DNA of 64,000 nucleotides from Tigheibacillus halophilus (GTDB lineage: Bacteria > Bacillota > Bacilli > Bacillales > Amphibacillaceae): contig NZ_JBHUIZ010000012.1 in assembly GCF_042683165.1 (NCBI RefSeq), positions 372,001 through 436,000 of the forward strand, given 5' to 3'. Both the position numbers and the translations under genes were made by a program. The notes beneath the pieces are model-generated. The model was given only the letters and a program-made list of their open reading frames with translations, had not been told where the DNA came from and did not search any database. Each line of letters starts with the position of its first letter. Positions within the stretch are counted from its first letter, which is position 1. Below are positions 1-8,770 of this stretch, one piece after another.

Positions 1-622
1 CATCATAGAAAATGCGGGAATAGGCACTTATATCATTGATATGACTACCTCCAAGCCTGCTCTTGCGGAAAAGATATTCACCGAAGCACAGGGAAAAGGG
101 ATACATGCAATGGATGCCCCTGTATCCGGCGGAGATGTTGGTGCTAAAAATGGACAGCTGACAATTATGGTTGGTGGGGAAGAGGTAGACTTCCAAGCTG
201 TCCTGCCAGTTTTTCAGGCAATGGGAAGTAACATCGTTTTGCAAGGTCCTGCAGGTGCGGGGCAGCATACGAAACTCAGCAATCAGATTACAATTGCTTC
301 CAATATGGTCGGGGTTTGTGAAGCGATCATATATGCCAAAAAGGCCGGACTGAATCCAGACAGTGTCCTGGACAGTATCACAGCAGGAGCAGCCGGAAGC
401 TGGTCATTGTCCAACTTGGCTCCGAGGATGATCAAAGGCGACTACGCCCCTGGTTTCTACATCAAGCATTTCATCAAAGATATGGTGATTGCTTTGGAGT
501 CTGCTGAAGAAATGGGACTTGATCTGCCGGGTCTTTCGCTTTCTTTGAAGCTTTATAAGGAATTGGCCGAAAAAGGTGAAGCGGATAGTGGAACCCAGGC
601 CTTGATCAAGTATTTTCAGTAA
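1..622 (+). CDS. 3-hydroxyisobutyrate/beta-hydroxyacid dehydrogenase family protein, 5' end missing
   Basis: The reading frame is open from base 2, so the gene begins before the window. The visible 206 residues cover the end of the NAD(P)-binding Rossmann domain (the IDMTTSKP stretch) and the all-helical C-terminal domain. DAPVSGGDVGAKNGQLTIMV (about residues 37-56 of the visible part) is the substrate-binding signature of the family, and the catalytic lysine is expected in GAGQHTKLSNQ. The family oxidises beta-hydroxyacids or reduces the matching semialdehydes (3-hydroxyisobutyrate, tartronate semialdehyde, succinic semialdehyde) in the cytoplasm. The exact substrate cannot be read from the sequence. 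No operon partner is visible downstream, where the next genes face the other way. Confidence 0.9.
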   Translation, partial: IIENAGIGTYIIDMTTSKPALAEKIFTEAQGKGIHAMDAPVSGGDVGAKNGQLTIMVGGEEVDFQAVLPVFQAMGSNIVLQGPAGAGQHTKLSNQITIASNMVGVCEAIIYAKKAGLNPDSVLDSITAGAAGSWSLSNLAPRMIKGDYAPGFYIKHFIKDMVIALESAEEMGLDLPGLSLSLKLYKELAEKGEADSGTQALIKYFQ

Positions 623-702
623 ACTGGATTGGCAAAACAATATGGCAAAAGGAAAAAATATTGCCAAAGTAATACGGATGGCCGCTGTCGTCTCATACAG
701 CT

Positions 703-1020
703 TTATCGTTGCTGCTGTTCATATGCTGCTATAGCTTCGGTGATGACAAAAGCAAGGTCATCGTTGCCGAACAGTTGGAGTACGTCCAATAGAAGCTGGT
801 CGGGTATCGGATCAGCTTCTATTTTTTCAACTGTTTGTTCGATTGCTTCAGATAAGGCATCGTTCTTCCCTTGGCCGGGATATGCTTGTGAATAAAGTGT
901 TACTGGATTTAAATCATGATTGATACACCATTGTGCAAACAGCAGGATCATTGTTTTTTCATCATTTTGATAGTTTTGGATCACTAGTTTTTCGATCTCA
1001 TTTTCATACATTTGTTTCAC
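703..1020 (-). CDS. Uncharacterised small protein, 105 aa
   Basis: This is an acidic, probably all-helical soluble protein with no membrane segment, signal peptide or recognised catalytic motif. The 5' end overlaps the 3' end of the upstream methyltransferase gene, so the two are probably co-transcribed and translationally coupled. The start may be GTG at 1020 or the in-frame ATG at 1011; both lie inside the methyltransferase end. The family is not recognised and no function is proposed. Confidence 0.65.
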   Translation of the reverse strand: MKQMYENEIEKLVIQNYQNDEKTMILLFAQWCINHDLNPVTLYSQAYPGQGKNDALSEAIEQTVEKIEADPIPDQLLLDVLQLFGNDDLAFVITEAIAAYEQQQR

Positions 1021-1692
1021 CTGACTTTCTTAGACAGAATACCCACATAAACGAGAGGGCCTGTTTTAAAGGCACGGGCAAAGAAGTGTAGTGCTGTTGT
1101 GTCACTTCTTTCTTATACACCCCGAACTCATCGATAGTCACCATCCCGAGTTCCTCTGCCATTTTAGCAAATTCCCACGGTATCATCGTATGACATAAAG
1201 CGTCTTTGCCTTGTAAGCGTGGGTAACTGTTCGAACGTGGACCAGCTGTGGGACCGAGCAGCCCGACAAAAAGCAAACCACCTGCTTTTAATATCCGTAT
1301 CCATTCCTGCAAAACTTCCAATGGATTCTCCGTCCATTCCAACATATTGATTGCCTGAACGTTGCGAATGCCCCCTCGCCAAAAGGAAGGCTGCGTGCGT
1401 CAGCTTCTTCAAAACGTACATTGTGATGGGAAATACGCTGCTTGGCCAACAAAATCATTTCATTGGAAAGGTCGACACCTGCAACTTGAAAACCAGCTTC
1501 CGCCAATTTAAGCGTCCCATAACCATCACCGCAGCCGATATCCAGCAATGGTTCTGATTTGTCAGCGTACTGTTTGATAAAAGGGATGATTTTTTTGCGG
1601 CTGCCGTGATCCCACATATTGCAGCTCCGCTCATTCCAAAAGTTTGCGCTTTGATTCCATTGGGTTTTAACCGCTTCATCAAATGCCGCCAA
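1004..1692 (-). pseudogene. Class I SAM-dependent methyltransferase, split by a single-base frameshift
   Basis: The first part, from a TTG at 1692 behind a GGGGGA ribosome site, encodes the SAM-binding fold: DIGCGDGYGTLKLA (motif I), the acidic GVDLS strand end, and EADARSLPFGEG. The frame then runs into unrelated sequence. In another frame, the expected continuation (RNVQAINMLEWTENP, then RILKAGGLLFVG, motif III) runs to a stop at 1004. The switch falls at a run of five G on the coding strand (1371-1375 of the plus strand). Six G would restore one protein of about 229 residues. This is either a true pseudogene or a homopolymer sequencing error. The methylated substrate is unknown. Confidence 0.85.
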
Positions 1693-1883
1693 ATTATTTC
1701 CCCCATTTTTAAATTGAATGTTGTATACGTACGAATGAACTGCGGGATAAACAGCCCCATATAAAGCAAGTATACCATGGTTGAAGCTAGGATTGCTCGT
1801 TCTGGAAAGCCGTTATCGCAGCATCAGGCCTAGCTAGCTCCCGGAGAATAAGGAGCCTTGTTGAATCATTCTCTCTTGTATAC

Positions 1884-1920
1884 AAAAAAAGGACTATCCC
1901 GTAAGAGATAGGCCTTTTTT
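1884..1920 (-). terminator. Rho-independent terminator of the cold-shock gene
   Basis: On the minus strand an imperfect 10-bp stem (GGCCTATCTC with GGGATAGTCC, one mismatch) closes a short loop and is followed by a run of T. It starts about 15 bases after the csp stop codon. Confidence 0.75.
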
Positions 1921-1934
1921 AAAAATCATATCAA

Positions 1935-2132
1935 TTATGCTTTAACAACGTTAGCTGCTTGTGGTCCACGGTTACCTTCAACGATTTCAAATTCAACATC
2001 TTGACCTTCTTCAAGAGTTTTGAAACCTTCAGATTGGATAGCGGAGAAATGTACGAATACATCGTCGCCATCTTCGCGCTCGATGAAACCAAAGCCTTTT
2101 TCAGCGTTGAACCATTTTACTTTACCAGTCAT
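1935..2132 (-). CDS. csp: Cold-shock protein, CspB/CspD type
   Basis: This is a 65-residue OB-fold nucleic-acid-binding protein, the usual length for Bacillus Csp proteins. RNP1 (KGFGFIE) and RNP2 (VFVHF) are intact, and the C-terminal end EGNRGPQAANVVKA is typical. Csp proteins bind single-stranded RNA and DNA, melt RNA structure and help translation in the cold and in stationary phase. The start is an ATG behind a near-perfect AAGGAGG. The gene is monocistronic, with its own terminator and a leader of about 100 bases. The protein resembles B. subtilis CspB slightly more than CspD, but a paralogue assignment is not safe. Confidence 0.97.
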   Translation of the reverse strand: MTGKVKWFNAEKGFGFIEREDGDDVFVHFSAIQSEGFKTLEEGQDVEFEIVEGNRGPQAANVVKA

Positions 2133-2270
2133 TTAAATGACCTCCTTATTCAAATCTGCAAAGTAATTGAATCCCGAATACTTTTACACCACTTTGAATA
2201 AAAGAGATCGTAAAGTATTGCTTAATCAATTTCCTTTTGCTTATTATACTTTACCACGTTTTCATGAATG
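2133..2270 (-). promoter_or_regulatory. Promoter and long 5' leader of csp
   Basis: A minus-strand TATAAT lies at 2243-2248, giving a transcript leader of about 100 bases before the csp ATG. Long leaders on csp genes commonly act as cold-sensing or stability elements. Here that role is inferred from position only. The ribosome site AAGGAGG is at the downstream end. Confidence 0.5.
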
Positions 2271-2415
2271 AATGCAAGTATATATTGGTTTTTCTTTAAG
2301 AAATTTTGCCTTTTCTGTCTGCATACCACTGATTATTTTGATGCGAAAAGCGTGAATGATACCTTGAATATAAAAAATATGGTACAATTTCAAAAAAATG
2401 TTGGGGGATTTAGAG

Positions 2416-2858
2416 ATGAAATGGTATTTTAAGCACTTCAATGAACTCACTAATGAAGAGCTATATGACTTGTTGAAAGCAAGACAAGACATTTTTATAT
2501 TAGAACAGCAATGTATTTATCCCGAATTGGATGATGATGACCAAAAAGCAATACATATATTTTTAAAAGTGAATGAAGAGATAGCCGCGAATGTCAGGGT
2601 TTTTCCGAGTGGCATTCGTTTTGCAGAAGCGTCGATCGGGCGAGTACTGGTCGTTGAAAAGTTTCGTGGACATGGTATGGCCGTGAAATTATGGATGTTG
2701 CGATCAATTATTTGGAAGAGAATTTTGCAGAGAGAAAAATCAAGATCCAGGCTCAGGAGTATTTGCATCGTTTTTACGGTTCATTGGGGTTCAAGCAGGT
2801 TTCCGAACCTTATTTAGACGATGGTATTTTACATATTGACATGCTCAGAGAAAAATGA
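2416..2858 (+). pseudogene. GNAT family N-acetyltransferase (ElaA-like), split by a single-base frameshift
   Basis: The N-terminal part (LLKARQDIFILEQQC, then ASIGRVLVVEKFRGHG, the acetyl-CoA loop) matches the ElaA group of GNAT acetyltransferases. After RGHG the frame is lost. The remaining fold continues in another frame as EIMDVAINYLEENFAER, KIKIQAQEYLHRFYGSLGF and a normal C-terminus, stopping at 2858. One base appears to be missing around 2679-2682. Restoring it gives a protein of about 147 residues, normal for ElaA. The start chosen is ATG 2416, which has a GGGGGA ribosome site; the ATG at 2398 has none. The acetyl acceptor is unknown. Confidence 0.85.
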
Positions 2859-2884
2859 ATATATGCAAATAGGGTGCAGTTGAA

Positions 2885-2911
2885 CCGGAACATGTATTGT
2901 TCCGGCTTTTT
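2885..2911 (+). terminator. Rho-independent terminator after the GNAT gene
   Basis: A perfect 8-bp stem (CCGGAACA/TGTTCCGG) with a 5-base loop is followed by CTTTTT, 27 bases after the restored GNAT stop codon. Confidence 0.85.
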
Positions 2912-3052
2912 GATTTTCCGATGAGAGAGATGAGCAAACCTTCACAGGAGTCTGAACTCTCTCTTGCAAGATGGATCAAACAGAATGCATTGCAGTTTAT
3001 TTTCCTGCAAACAACATATTGGATGTTTTTGAATGATAATGAATGAAATTGG

Positions 3053-3081
3053 TTGATTTTGATAAAAAATTGTTTTACAAT
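3053..3081 (+). promoter_or_regulatory. Probable sigma-A promoter of the fruR-fruK-fruA operon
   Basis: TTGATT (3053-3058) and TACAAT (3076-3081) are separated by 17 bases and sit 35 bases before the fruR start. The surrounding AT-rich stretch is where FruR would be expected to bind, but no operator repeat was identified with certainty. Confidence 0.55.
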
Positions 3082-3115
3082 AAAAATAATAAAAAAGCAG
3101 GGGTGTGTGTTCACT

Positions 3116-3862
3116 ATGCTTACAGAAGAACGGTATAACTTGATTTTACATACGTTGAAAGAAAAAGAAACAATCAGTATACAACATATTATCTCCAAAA
3201 CTGGAGCATCTGAATCGACAATACGCCGCGATCTGAATGACCTGGAGGTCCAGGGGAAGCTGAAAAGGATTCATGGCGGTGCGAGAAAAATTGAATCGAT
3301 GTATGACGAATCAAGCATCATTGAGAAAACAACCAAAAACCTTCATGAAAAACAGCGCATTGCTGCATATGCTGCCTCACTTATTCATGAAGGAGAATGT
3401 ATTTTTTTGGATGCAGGTACTACGGTATTGCAAATGATTCCATTTTTGGAAAACAAAAATGTATACGTTGTAACAAATGGGCTGACCCATATTGATTTGC
3501 TCGATCAGCATGGAATCAAGACATATTTGACCGGAGGGATGATGAAAACGCGTACAAGCGCCTTGATAGGTACGCAGACGATTGAATCGCTGGAGAATTA
3601 CCGATTTGATAAATGCTTCCTGGGAACAAATGGTTTTGACCCTACCTCGGGCTATACGACTCCGGATCCCGAGGAAGCAGCTGTAAAAAAGAAAGCACTG
3701 CAATTGGCGAAAGGGAGATACGTTGTCGCAGATCACGAAAAATATAAACGCGCGACATTTTCGAAAATAGCTGCTCTTTCAGAGGCTGTGCTAATTACCA
3801 GCCAAATGAAGGAGGAAGATCTTGCGGTTCTGGAACAACACACTGAAGTAAGGAGTTGCTAG
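3116..3862 (+). CDS. fruR: Fructose operon transcriptional repressor, DeoR family
   Basis: This is a 248-residue DeoR-type regulator. The N-terminal winged helix carries the family signature (ISKTGASESTIRRDLNDL, about residues 26-43). The effector-binding domain contains DAGTT, TNGLTH and GTNGFDPTSGYTTPDPEEAAVK motifs found in sugar-phosphate-sensing members. It heads a fructose operon with the next gene only one base away, so it probably represses fruRKA until fructose-1-phosphate accumulates. The start is ATG 3116, preceded by a CAGGGGTG-like ribosome site; an upstream in-frame start at 3053 lies within the promoter and is unlikely. Confidence 0.93.
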   Translation: MLTEERYNLILHTLKEKETISIQHIISKTGASESTIRRDLNDLEVQGKLKRIHGGARKIESMYDESSIIEKTTKNLHEKQRIAAYAASLIHEGECIFLDAGTTVLQMIPFLENKNVYVVTNGLTHIDLLDQHGIKTYLTGGMMKTRTSALIGTQTIESLENYRFDKCFLGTNGFDPTSGYTTPDPEEAAVKKKALQLAKGRYVVADHEKYKRATFSKIAALSEAVLITSQMKEEDLAVLEQHTEVRSC

Positions 3863-3863
3863 T

Positions 3864-4793
3864 ATGATTTTTACTTGTACCATGACACCATCTGTTGACT
3901 ACACGACTTATTTGACCGATTTCACTGCTGGAACGATCAATCGCAGCAATGAAGTTTATTATTACCCGGGAGGCAAGGGAATCAATGTTTCACGTGTGTT
4001 AAAGCGGTTAGGCATTGCGAACACGGCTTATGGATTTATCGGAGGCTTCACCGGGGATTTTATTCAAGGATATTTACAGAAAGAAGGCATTCAAACGGAC
4101 TTTATAAAAATCCCGGATACTACTCGTATCAACGTAAAAGTGAAAGCAGACACAGAAACGGAGTTGAACGGTCCTGGTCCGGAGCTTTCGGAGAAAAACC
4201 TGGAGGCGTTAAAAGAAAAAGTGGACTGCCTGCAAAAAGGTGACTGGTTCGTCTTAGCTGGTCGTTTGCCTGAAACAGCAGACAGCTATTTCTATGAAAA
4301 AATTGCTGCCATTTGCCGTAAAAACAGTGTACCACTGGTACTAGATACTTCCGGACCGATGTTAAAACGCCTTATTAACGAAAAGCCTTTTCTTATTAAA
4401 CCGAATCTGGAAGAGCTTGGTGAGTTATTTGATGTGTCAATTACTGACAAACAGCAAGCGATTGGTTATGCGAAAAAGCTCCTCGATACAGGTGTTTCTC
4501 ATGTTGTTGTTTCCATGGGGGGAGATGGAGCGATACTCATTTGTAGGGAAGGTGTGTTTTTCGCACAGGCCCCGAAAGGAAAAGCTGTGAATACTGTAGG
4601 AGCAGGAGACTCTCTGTTGGCCGGCTTCCTGGCGGCCTATGTAAAAAGCAGCGACATACGGAGCGCCTTACAATATGGCGTTGCCAGTGGCAGTGCAACT
4701 GCTTTCGCAATCGATCTTTGTGAAAAAAAGCATGCAGATATATTAGCGGAAGAAGTGATCGTGATGAAACAAAATGAAGGATGTGAAGCGTAA
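3864..4793 (+). CDS. fruK: 1-phosphofructokinase
   Basis: This 309-residue PfkB-family sugar kinase phosphorylates fructose-1-phosphate, the product of FruA, to fructose-1,6-bisphosphate. The N-terminal signature YYPGGKGINVSRVLKRLG and the C-terminal catalytic signature NTVGAGDSLLAGFLAAY, with its catalytic aspartate, are both present. Length is normal for 1-phosphofructokinases. It lies one base after fruR and overlaps fruA by one base (TAATG), so translation is probably coupled. Tagatose-6-phosphate kinase is a related alternative, but the fructose context settles it. Confidence 0.95.
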   Translation: MIFTCTMTPSVDYTTYLTDFTAGTINRSNEVYYYPGGKGINVSRVLKRLGIANTAYGFIGGFTGDFIQGYLQKEGIQTDFIKIPDTTRINVKVKADTETELNGPGPELSEKNLEALKEKVDCLQKGDWFVLAGRLPETADSYFYEKIAAICRKNSVPLVLDTSGPMLKRLINEKPFLIKPNLEELGELFDVSITDKQQAIGYAKKLLDTGVSHVVVSMGGDGAILICREGVFFAQAPKGKAVNTVGAGDSLLAGFLAAYVKSSDIRSALQYGVASGSATAFAIDLCEKKHADILAEEVIVMKQNEGCEA

Positions 4794-6715
4794 TGAAAAT
4801 CACCGAACTTCTTAAACAAGATACAATTATTTTAGATGTACAAGCTGATTCTAAGGAAGCAGTATTGGAAGAACTGATTGATAAATTGGATCAGGCAGAC
4901 AAACTTCGTGATAAAAAAGCCTATGCCCAAGGTATCTGGGCACGTGAAAAAGAGAGCACCACAGGTATCGGAGAAGGGATTGCCATCCCACATGCGAAAT
5001 CAGAGGCTGTTAAAACACCGGCGATAGCCTTTGGACGTGCTCAAGAAGGAATAGATTTCTATTCGCTGGATGGCCGGCCAGCTTGCTTGTTTTTTATGAT
5101 AGCGGCTTCAGAAGGTGCGAATAATGAACACTTGGAAGCACTATCCCGGCTTTCGACCTTTTTGATGGATAACACTTTTCGTGAGAAATTATATGCAGCT
5201 GGCACTGTAGAGGAAATTCTGCATGCTGTAAATGAAAAAGAAGCGGCAGTGGAAGCTGCTGAAAAGCCGCAGCAGAATAGTGAGGGCAAACCCGCTGTTG
5301 CCCCGACTGATGTTCCGTCATATCAGATTCTTGCCGTAACAGCATGTCCAACTGGGATTGCGCACACATATATGGCAGCGGAGAAATTGCATGAAGTGGC
5401 GAACGAAAAAGGAATCACCATCAAAGTGGAAACAAATGGCTCCAGTGGTGTGAAAAACCGATTAAGTGACAAAGAAATTGATGAGGCAGATGCGATAATT
5501 GTTGCTGCGGACACCAAAGTTGAAATGGCGCGTTTTCAGGGAAAACCACTTATTGAGGTTCCTGTTGGCAAAGCGATCCGCGATGCGTCCGAACTGTTGG
5601 ACAAAGCTGTGAGCAAGGATGCACCAATTTACCAGCAAAATGGAGAAAAAAATGAAAACACTGCTCAATCCGAACGTTCCGGATTTTATAAGCATCTGAT
5701 GAACGGCGTTTCCAATATGCTTCCATTCGTTGTCGGCGGCGGTATTTTGATTGCGATTTCTTTTTTTTGGGGAATCAAATCAGCTGATCCGAATAGTTCA
5801 CAATATAACGCATTTGCCGCGATGCTGAATGAAATTGGCGGTGGAAAAGCATTTTTCCTGATGGTACCTGTGCTTGCCGGATTTATCGCCTCTAGTATTG
5901 CGGACCGTCCGGGCTTTGCCCCTGGTATGGTCGGTGGTTTAATTGCCATTACCGTTACCGGTGTAGAAGGTGCTGATGGTGGTTCAGGTTTCCTTGGCGG
6001 TCTGATTGCGGGATTCCTTGCTGGTTATCTGACATTGTTTGTGAAGAAATCATTTGAAAAATTACCAGATGCTTTAGAAGGCCTGAAGCCAGTATTGTTC
6101 TATCCGCTGTTTTCCATAGCATTGACTGGGATCATCATGATGATGATCAATCCGCCTTTGACGAAAATATATACCGGCTTGACGAGCTTTTTGCAGGGGA
6201 TGGGTGATACGAACCAGCTGCTTGTAGGTATTGTCATAGGCGCAATGATGGCAGTTGATATGGGGGGGCCGATTAACAAAGCAGCCTATACATTCGGGAT
6301 TGCCATGCTGGATGCGGGTAATTACACATTCATCGCCGCTGTCATGGCTGCTGGCATGGTACCGCCGCTCGGACTTGCATTGGCAACCACACTTTTTAAA
6401 AAACGTTTTACCAAACAGGAAAGAGAAGCGGGAAAAACAGCATACGTTCTCGGGGCCTGTTTTATTACCGAAGGTGTCATACCATTTGCAGCAGCTGACC
6501 CATTGAGAATCATTCCTGCAACAGTTGCGGGAGCTGCGGTGACTGGTGGCCTTTCGATGCTGTTCGATATTGGCTTGCGAGCACCACATGGCGGCATTTT
6601 TGTAATTGGTTTATTAGAAGGTGGTGTCAGCCGCATACTGTTGTATTTGCTGGCAATTGCAGTCGGTGCGGTTGTCACCGCCATAGTCGCCGGGGTGCTC
6701 AAAAAAAGTAAATAG
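4793..6715 (+). CDS. fruA: PTS fructose transporter, EIIABC
   Basis: This 640-residue fructose permease of the phosphotransferase system phosphorylates fructose at C1 during uptake. Domain order is EIIA (about 1-150, phospho-histidine in IPHAKS at residue 67), EIIB (about 177-275, phospho-cysteine in TACPTGIAHTYMA at residue 185) and the membrane EIIC (about 300-640, about nine or ten hydrophobic segments). The order A-B-C and the length match B. subtilis FruA. It is the last gene of the operon and is followed at once by a strong terminator. Catabolite control is likely but no clear cre was located upstream. Confidence 0.96.
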   Translation: MKITELLKQDTIILDVQADSKEAVLEELIDKLDQADKLRDKKAYAQGIWAREKESTTGIGEGIAIPHAKSEAVKTPAIAFGRAQEGIDFYSLDGRPACLFFMIAASEGANNEHLEALSRLSTFLMDNTFREKLYAAGTVEEILHAVNEKEAAVEAAEKPQQNSEGKPAVAPTDVPSYQILAVTACPTGIAHTYMAAEKLHEVANEKGITIKVETNGSSGVKNRLSDKEIDEADAIIVAADTKVEMARFQGKPLIEVPVGKAIRDASELLDKAVSKDAPIYQQNGEKNENTAQSERSGFYKHLMNGVSNMLPFVVGGGILIAISFFWGIKSADPNSSQYNAFAAMLNEIGGGKAFFLMVPVLAGFIASSIADRPGFAPGMVGGLIAITVTGVEGADGGSGFLGGLIAGFLAGYLTLFVKKSFEKLPDALEGLKPVLFYPLFSIALTGIIMMMINPPLTKIYTGLTSFLQGMGDTNQLLVGIVIGAMMAVDMGGPINKAAYTFGIAMLDAGNYTFIAAVMAAGMVPPLGLALATTLFKKRFTKQEREAGKTAYVLGACFITEGVIPFAAADPLRIIPATVAGAAVTGGLSMLFDIGLRAPHGGIFVIGLLEGGVSRILLYLLAIAVGAVVTAIVAGVLKKSK

Positions 6716-6724
6716 AAATTCCTT

Positions 6725-6762
6725 TAAGTGCAAGCAAAAACCAATGCTTGCGCTTTTTTTTA
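6725..6762 (+). terminator. Terminator of the fructose operon
   Basis: An 11-bp stem (AAGTGCAAGCA/TGCTTGCGCTT, one wobble pair) is followed by eight T, ten bases after the fruA stop. Confidence 0.92.
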
Positions 6763-6872
6763 TAGCGGACCAATCTCCCCATAAATTGTCAAGAATCAGG
6801 TTTACCGTTTGAAGCATAGTATGATTAGCACCTATTTTTTTATTCTCTTGTTAATGGAAGGAGCTGATATAG

Positions 6873-7553
6873 ATGCTGAAGGCGCAACAGCTAGCACAAT
6901 TGAAAAAAAATCTGATTCAGCGGCAAAATGAATTAATCAGTCATGTCCAAGATCATTTTGGGCTGAAATACGAATTTGCTCAGGAATCGATTGGAGAGCT
7001 TTCCAATTATGATAATCATCCTGCAGATCATGGTACTGAACTATTTGAACGAGGCAAGGACGTTGCTTTGAATGAGCATGCAGAGAAAGAATTGAAAGAA
7101 ATCAATGAAGCACTGACTGCTATTGACCAAAAAACATATGGTGTTTGCAGTAAATGCGGCAGAGATATCGCATTTGAAAGGTTGGAGGCTGTACCGACCA
7201 CAGACCGCTGCCGGGAACACGCAGAAGTGGATGCGTTCAAACATGCCCGCCCTGTAGAGGAGCAAGTATTCAGTCCAAATATCAATCCAGACGAAAAAAC
7301 GGAAGAAACGCAGGTAGGATATGATGCCGAAGATGCTTGGCAGGATGTCAGCCGATATGGTTCAAGTGACACGCCATCTGATTTTTATGGGGATCGGGAA
7401 AATTATGAAGAGACTTATCCAAACAGCGATGAACAAGTCGGTAGTGTGATGGATGTAGAAGCGTTTTTAGCTGCAGATCAATATGGGAATTTTACTGGAG
7501 TGACACCAAATCATAAACGGTATGAGGCAACGTTGGATGAGGAATACGATTGA
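6873..7553 (+). CDS. YteA-family regulator with DksA/TraR-type zinc finger
   Basis: A 226-residue protein. Residues 1-85 form a DksA-like helical region, followed by a zinc finger (VCSKCGRDI with C-REH; the fourth ligand position is histidine) and an acidic, tyrosine-rich C-terminal tail. This layout matches the YteA family of spore-forming Bacillales, annotated as a sporulation-associated regulatory family whose molecular role is not established. A GGAAGGAG ribosome site precedes the ATG. The gene stands alone between the fru terminator and a small zinc-ribbon gene. Confidence 0.85.
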   Translation: MLKAQQLAQLKKNLIQRQNELISHVQDHFGLKYEFAQESIGELSNYDNHPADHGTELFERGKDVALNEHAEKELKEINEALTAIDQKTYGVCSKCGRDIAFERLEAVPTTDRCREHAEVDAFKHARPVEEQVFSPNINPDEKTEETQVGYDAEDAWQDVSRYGSSDTPSDFYGDRENYEETYPNSDEQVGSVMDVEAFLAADQYGNFTGVTPNHKRYEATLDEEYD

Positions 7554-7662
7554 TTAGGGAACGCAGGTAATAGCATATACATGTGCCTGCGCATTGCAAA
7601 TTGACAAAGGGATAATTTTCCATTTATACTTTTTTTAATTGTAACAAAGAGGAGATGGGATC

Positions 7663-7869
7663 ATGGAGGAAACGAAAGGTTGCATCAAATGTGGGAGCAA
7701 GGATGCAGACACAAAAGAAGTTGCCATGACAGGGACGGGGCTTTCCAAAATGTTCGATGTCCAGCACAACCAATTTGTCGTTGTGTATTGTAAAAACTGT
7801 GGTTACTCGGAGTTTTATAATAAGAGAAGTTCGACGGCTGGAAACATATTAGATTTATTTTTTGGTTAA
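7663..7869 (+). CDS. Small zinc-ribbon protein, DUF2082-like
   Basis: This 68-residue protein has two CxxC knuckles (CIKC near residue 7 and CKNCGYSEFY near 44), forming one rubredoxin-like zinc ribbon. The layout matches the DUF2082 family of putative nucleic-acid-binding zinc-ribbon proteins. The start is an ATG behind AGAGGAGATGG. It is monocistronic and converges with the next gene on a shared terminator. Function unknown. Confidence 0.8.
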   Translation: MEETKGCIKCGSKDADTKEVAMTGTGLSKMFDVQHNQFVVVYCKNCGYSEFYNKRSSTAGNILDLFFG

Positions 7870-7906
7870 AAAAGAGACCTTCACCAAAGTGAAGGCCCTT
7901 TTTTAA
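7869..7906. terminator. Bidirectional terminator between convergent genes
   Basis: A CCTTCAC/GTGAAGG stem with a CAAA loop is flanked by A on the left and T on the right, so it can end transcripts from both strands. It sits within the 41 bases between the two convergent stop codons. Confidence 0.88.
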
Positions 7907-7910
7907 CGTA

Positions 7911-8708
7911 TCAGAATCCTCCCATTAAATCGCCCATCATATTGCTTAGCATCGATGCCGCAATGCTTTGCATGAGAAAACCACTGACAAGGGTTGCAAC
8001 AATATAGACGCCTATCAGCACATAAATGCGGTCCATGCCATTTTCCGGCTTTTCAAATAAAGCGAAGGTAGGAATGAAGTAAACAATTCCCAAAATGCTT
8101 AGCATCAATAGTGCACCACCAACAATCCCCGAAACGAAGCTGAAAAGTACACCGATGACAAGTAAGACCAAAAATGGTACAGTGTAAGCTCCAAATTTGC
8201 CAATCACTTCCTGGAAATCCGTTGTTTGTCCGGTGAGCTTCATCCCGCCAAAAGTCAAGGCAACCATGATGACCACAAGAACAAGAAAGTAAAGAAGCGG
8301 TTTGAGGAAAAGATCGACAAACGGGCTTTCGATAAAGTATGACGCCATACCCTTACTGGTAAGATAAACACTTAAGGCGATAACGAGGGAATAAATGGCT
8401 AATGTGATGATTCCTGAAATAAAATCTTTCTTCGTCGCCTTTTTAGCGCTGCCAGGTTTTTTCAGCAATGTGACAAAAAAGTGGCTGAAGTTACCGCCGA
8501 TATCTTTCAGCTTTTCGACAGTGTCGTTTTGTTGTTGCGTATTTTGATTTGATGCTGGTTGTTGAACAGGCTGTTCAGTCGGAGCCGCACCTTGAATGGT
8601 CGGATCGGCAGCGGCTGCAGTGTCCTTGGCTGCGCCCAAGTCTGCTCCACAATGCGTACAGAATTTTCCTGTTTCTGTCTGCTGTCCGCAATTAGGACAA
8701 GTTATCAT
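7911..8708 (-). CDS. Zinc-ribbon membrane protein, Yip1/DUF6574-like
   Basis: A 265-residue protein that opens with a zinc ribbon (CPNCGQQ, then CTHCGADLG), followed by a glutamine- and alanine-rich linker (about 25-65) and about five hydrophobic segments (about 95-255). This layout is common in Bacillales membrane proteins of unknown function related to the Yip1 fold. The start is an ATG behind GGGGAGAG. The gene has its own promoter and shares a terminator with the convergent zinc-ribbon gene. Localisation to the membrane is clear; the role is not. Confidence 0.85.
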   Translation of the reverse strand: MITCPNCGQQTETGKFCTHCGADLGAAKDTAAAADPTIQGAAPTEQPVQQPASNQNTQQQNDTVEKLKDIGGNFSHFFVTLLKKPGSAKKATKKDFISGIITLAIYSLVIALSVYLTSKGMASYFIESPFVDLFLKPLLYFLVLVVIMVALTFGGMKLTGQTTDFQEVIGKFGAYTVPFLVLLVIGVLFSFVSGIVGGALLMLSILGIVYFIPTFALFEKPENGMDRIYVLIGVYIVATLVSGFLMQSIAASMLSNMMGDLMGGF

Positions 8709-8742
8709 ATGTACTCTCTCCCCTTATGTTATAGTTACCCAT

Positions 8743-8770
8743 ATTATAAGATTCGACATGAATTAGCAAA
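8743..8770 (-). promoter_or_regulatory. Promoter of the zinc-ribbon membrane protein gene
   Basis: On the minus strand TTTGCT (8765-8770) and TATAAT (8743-8748) are separated by 16 bases and lie about 35 bases upstream of the ATG. Confidence 0.55.
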
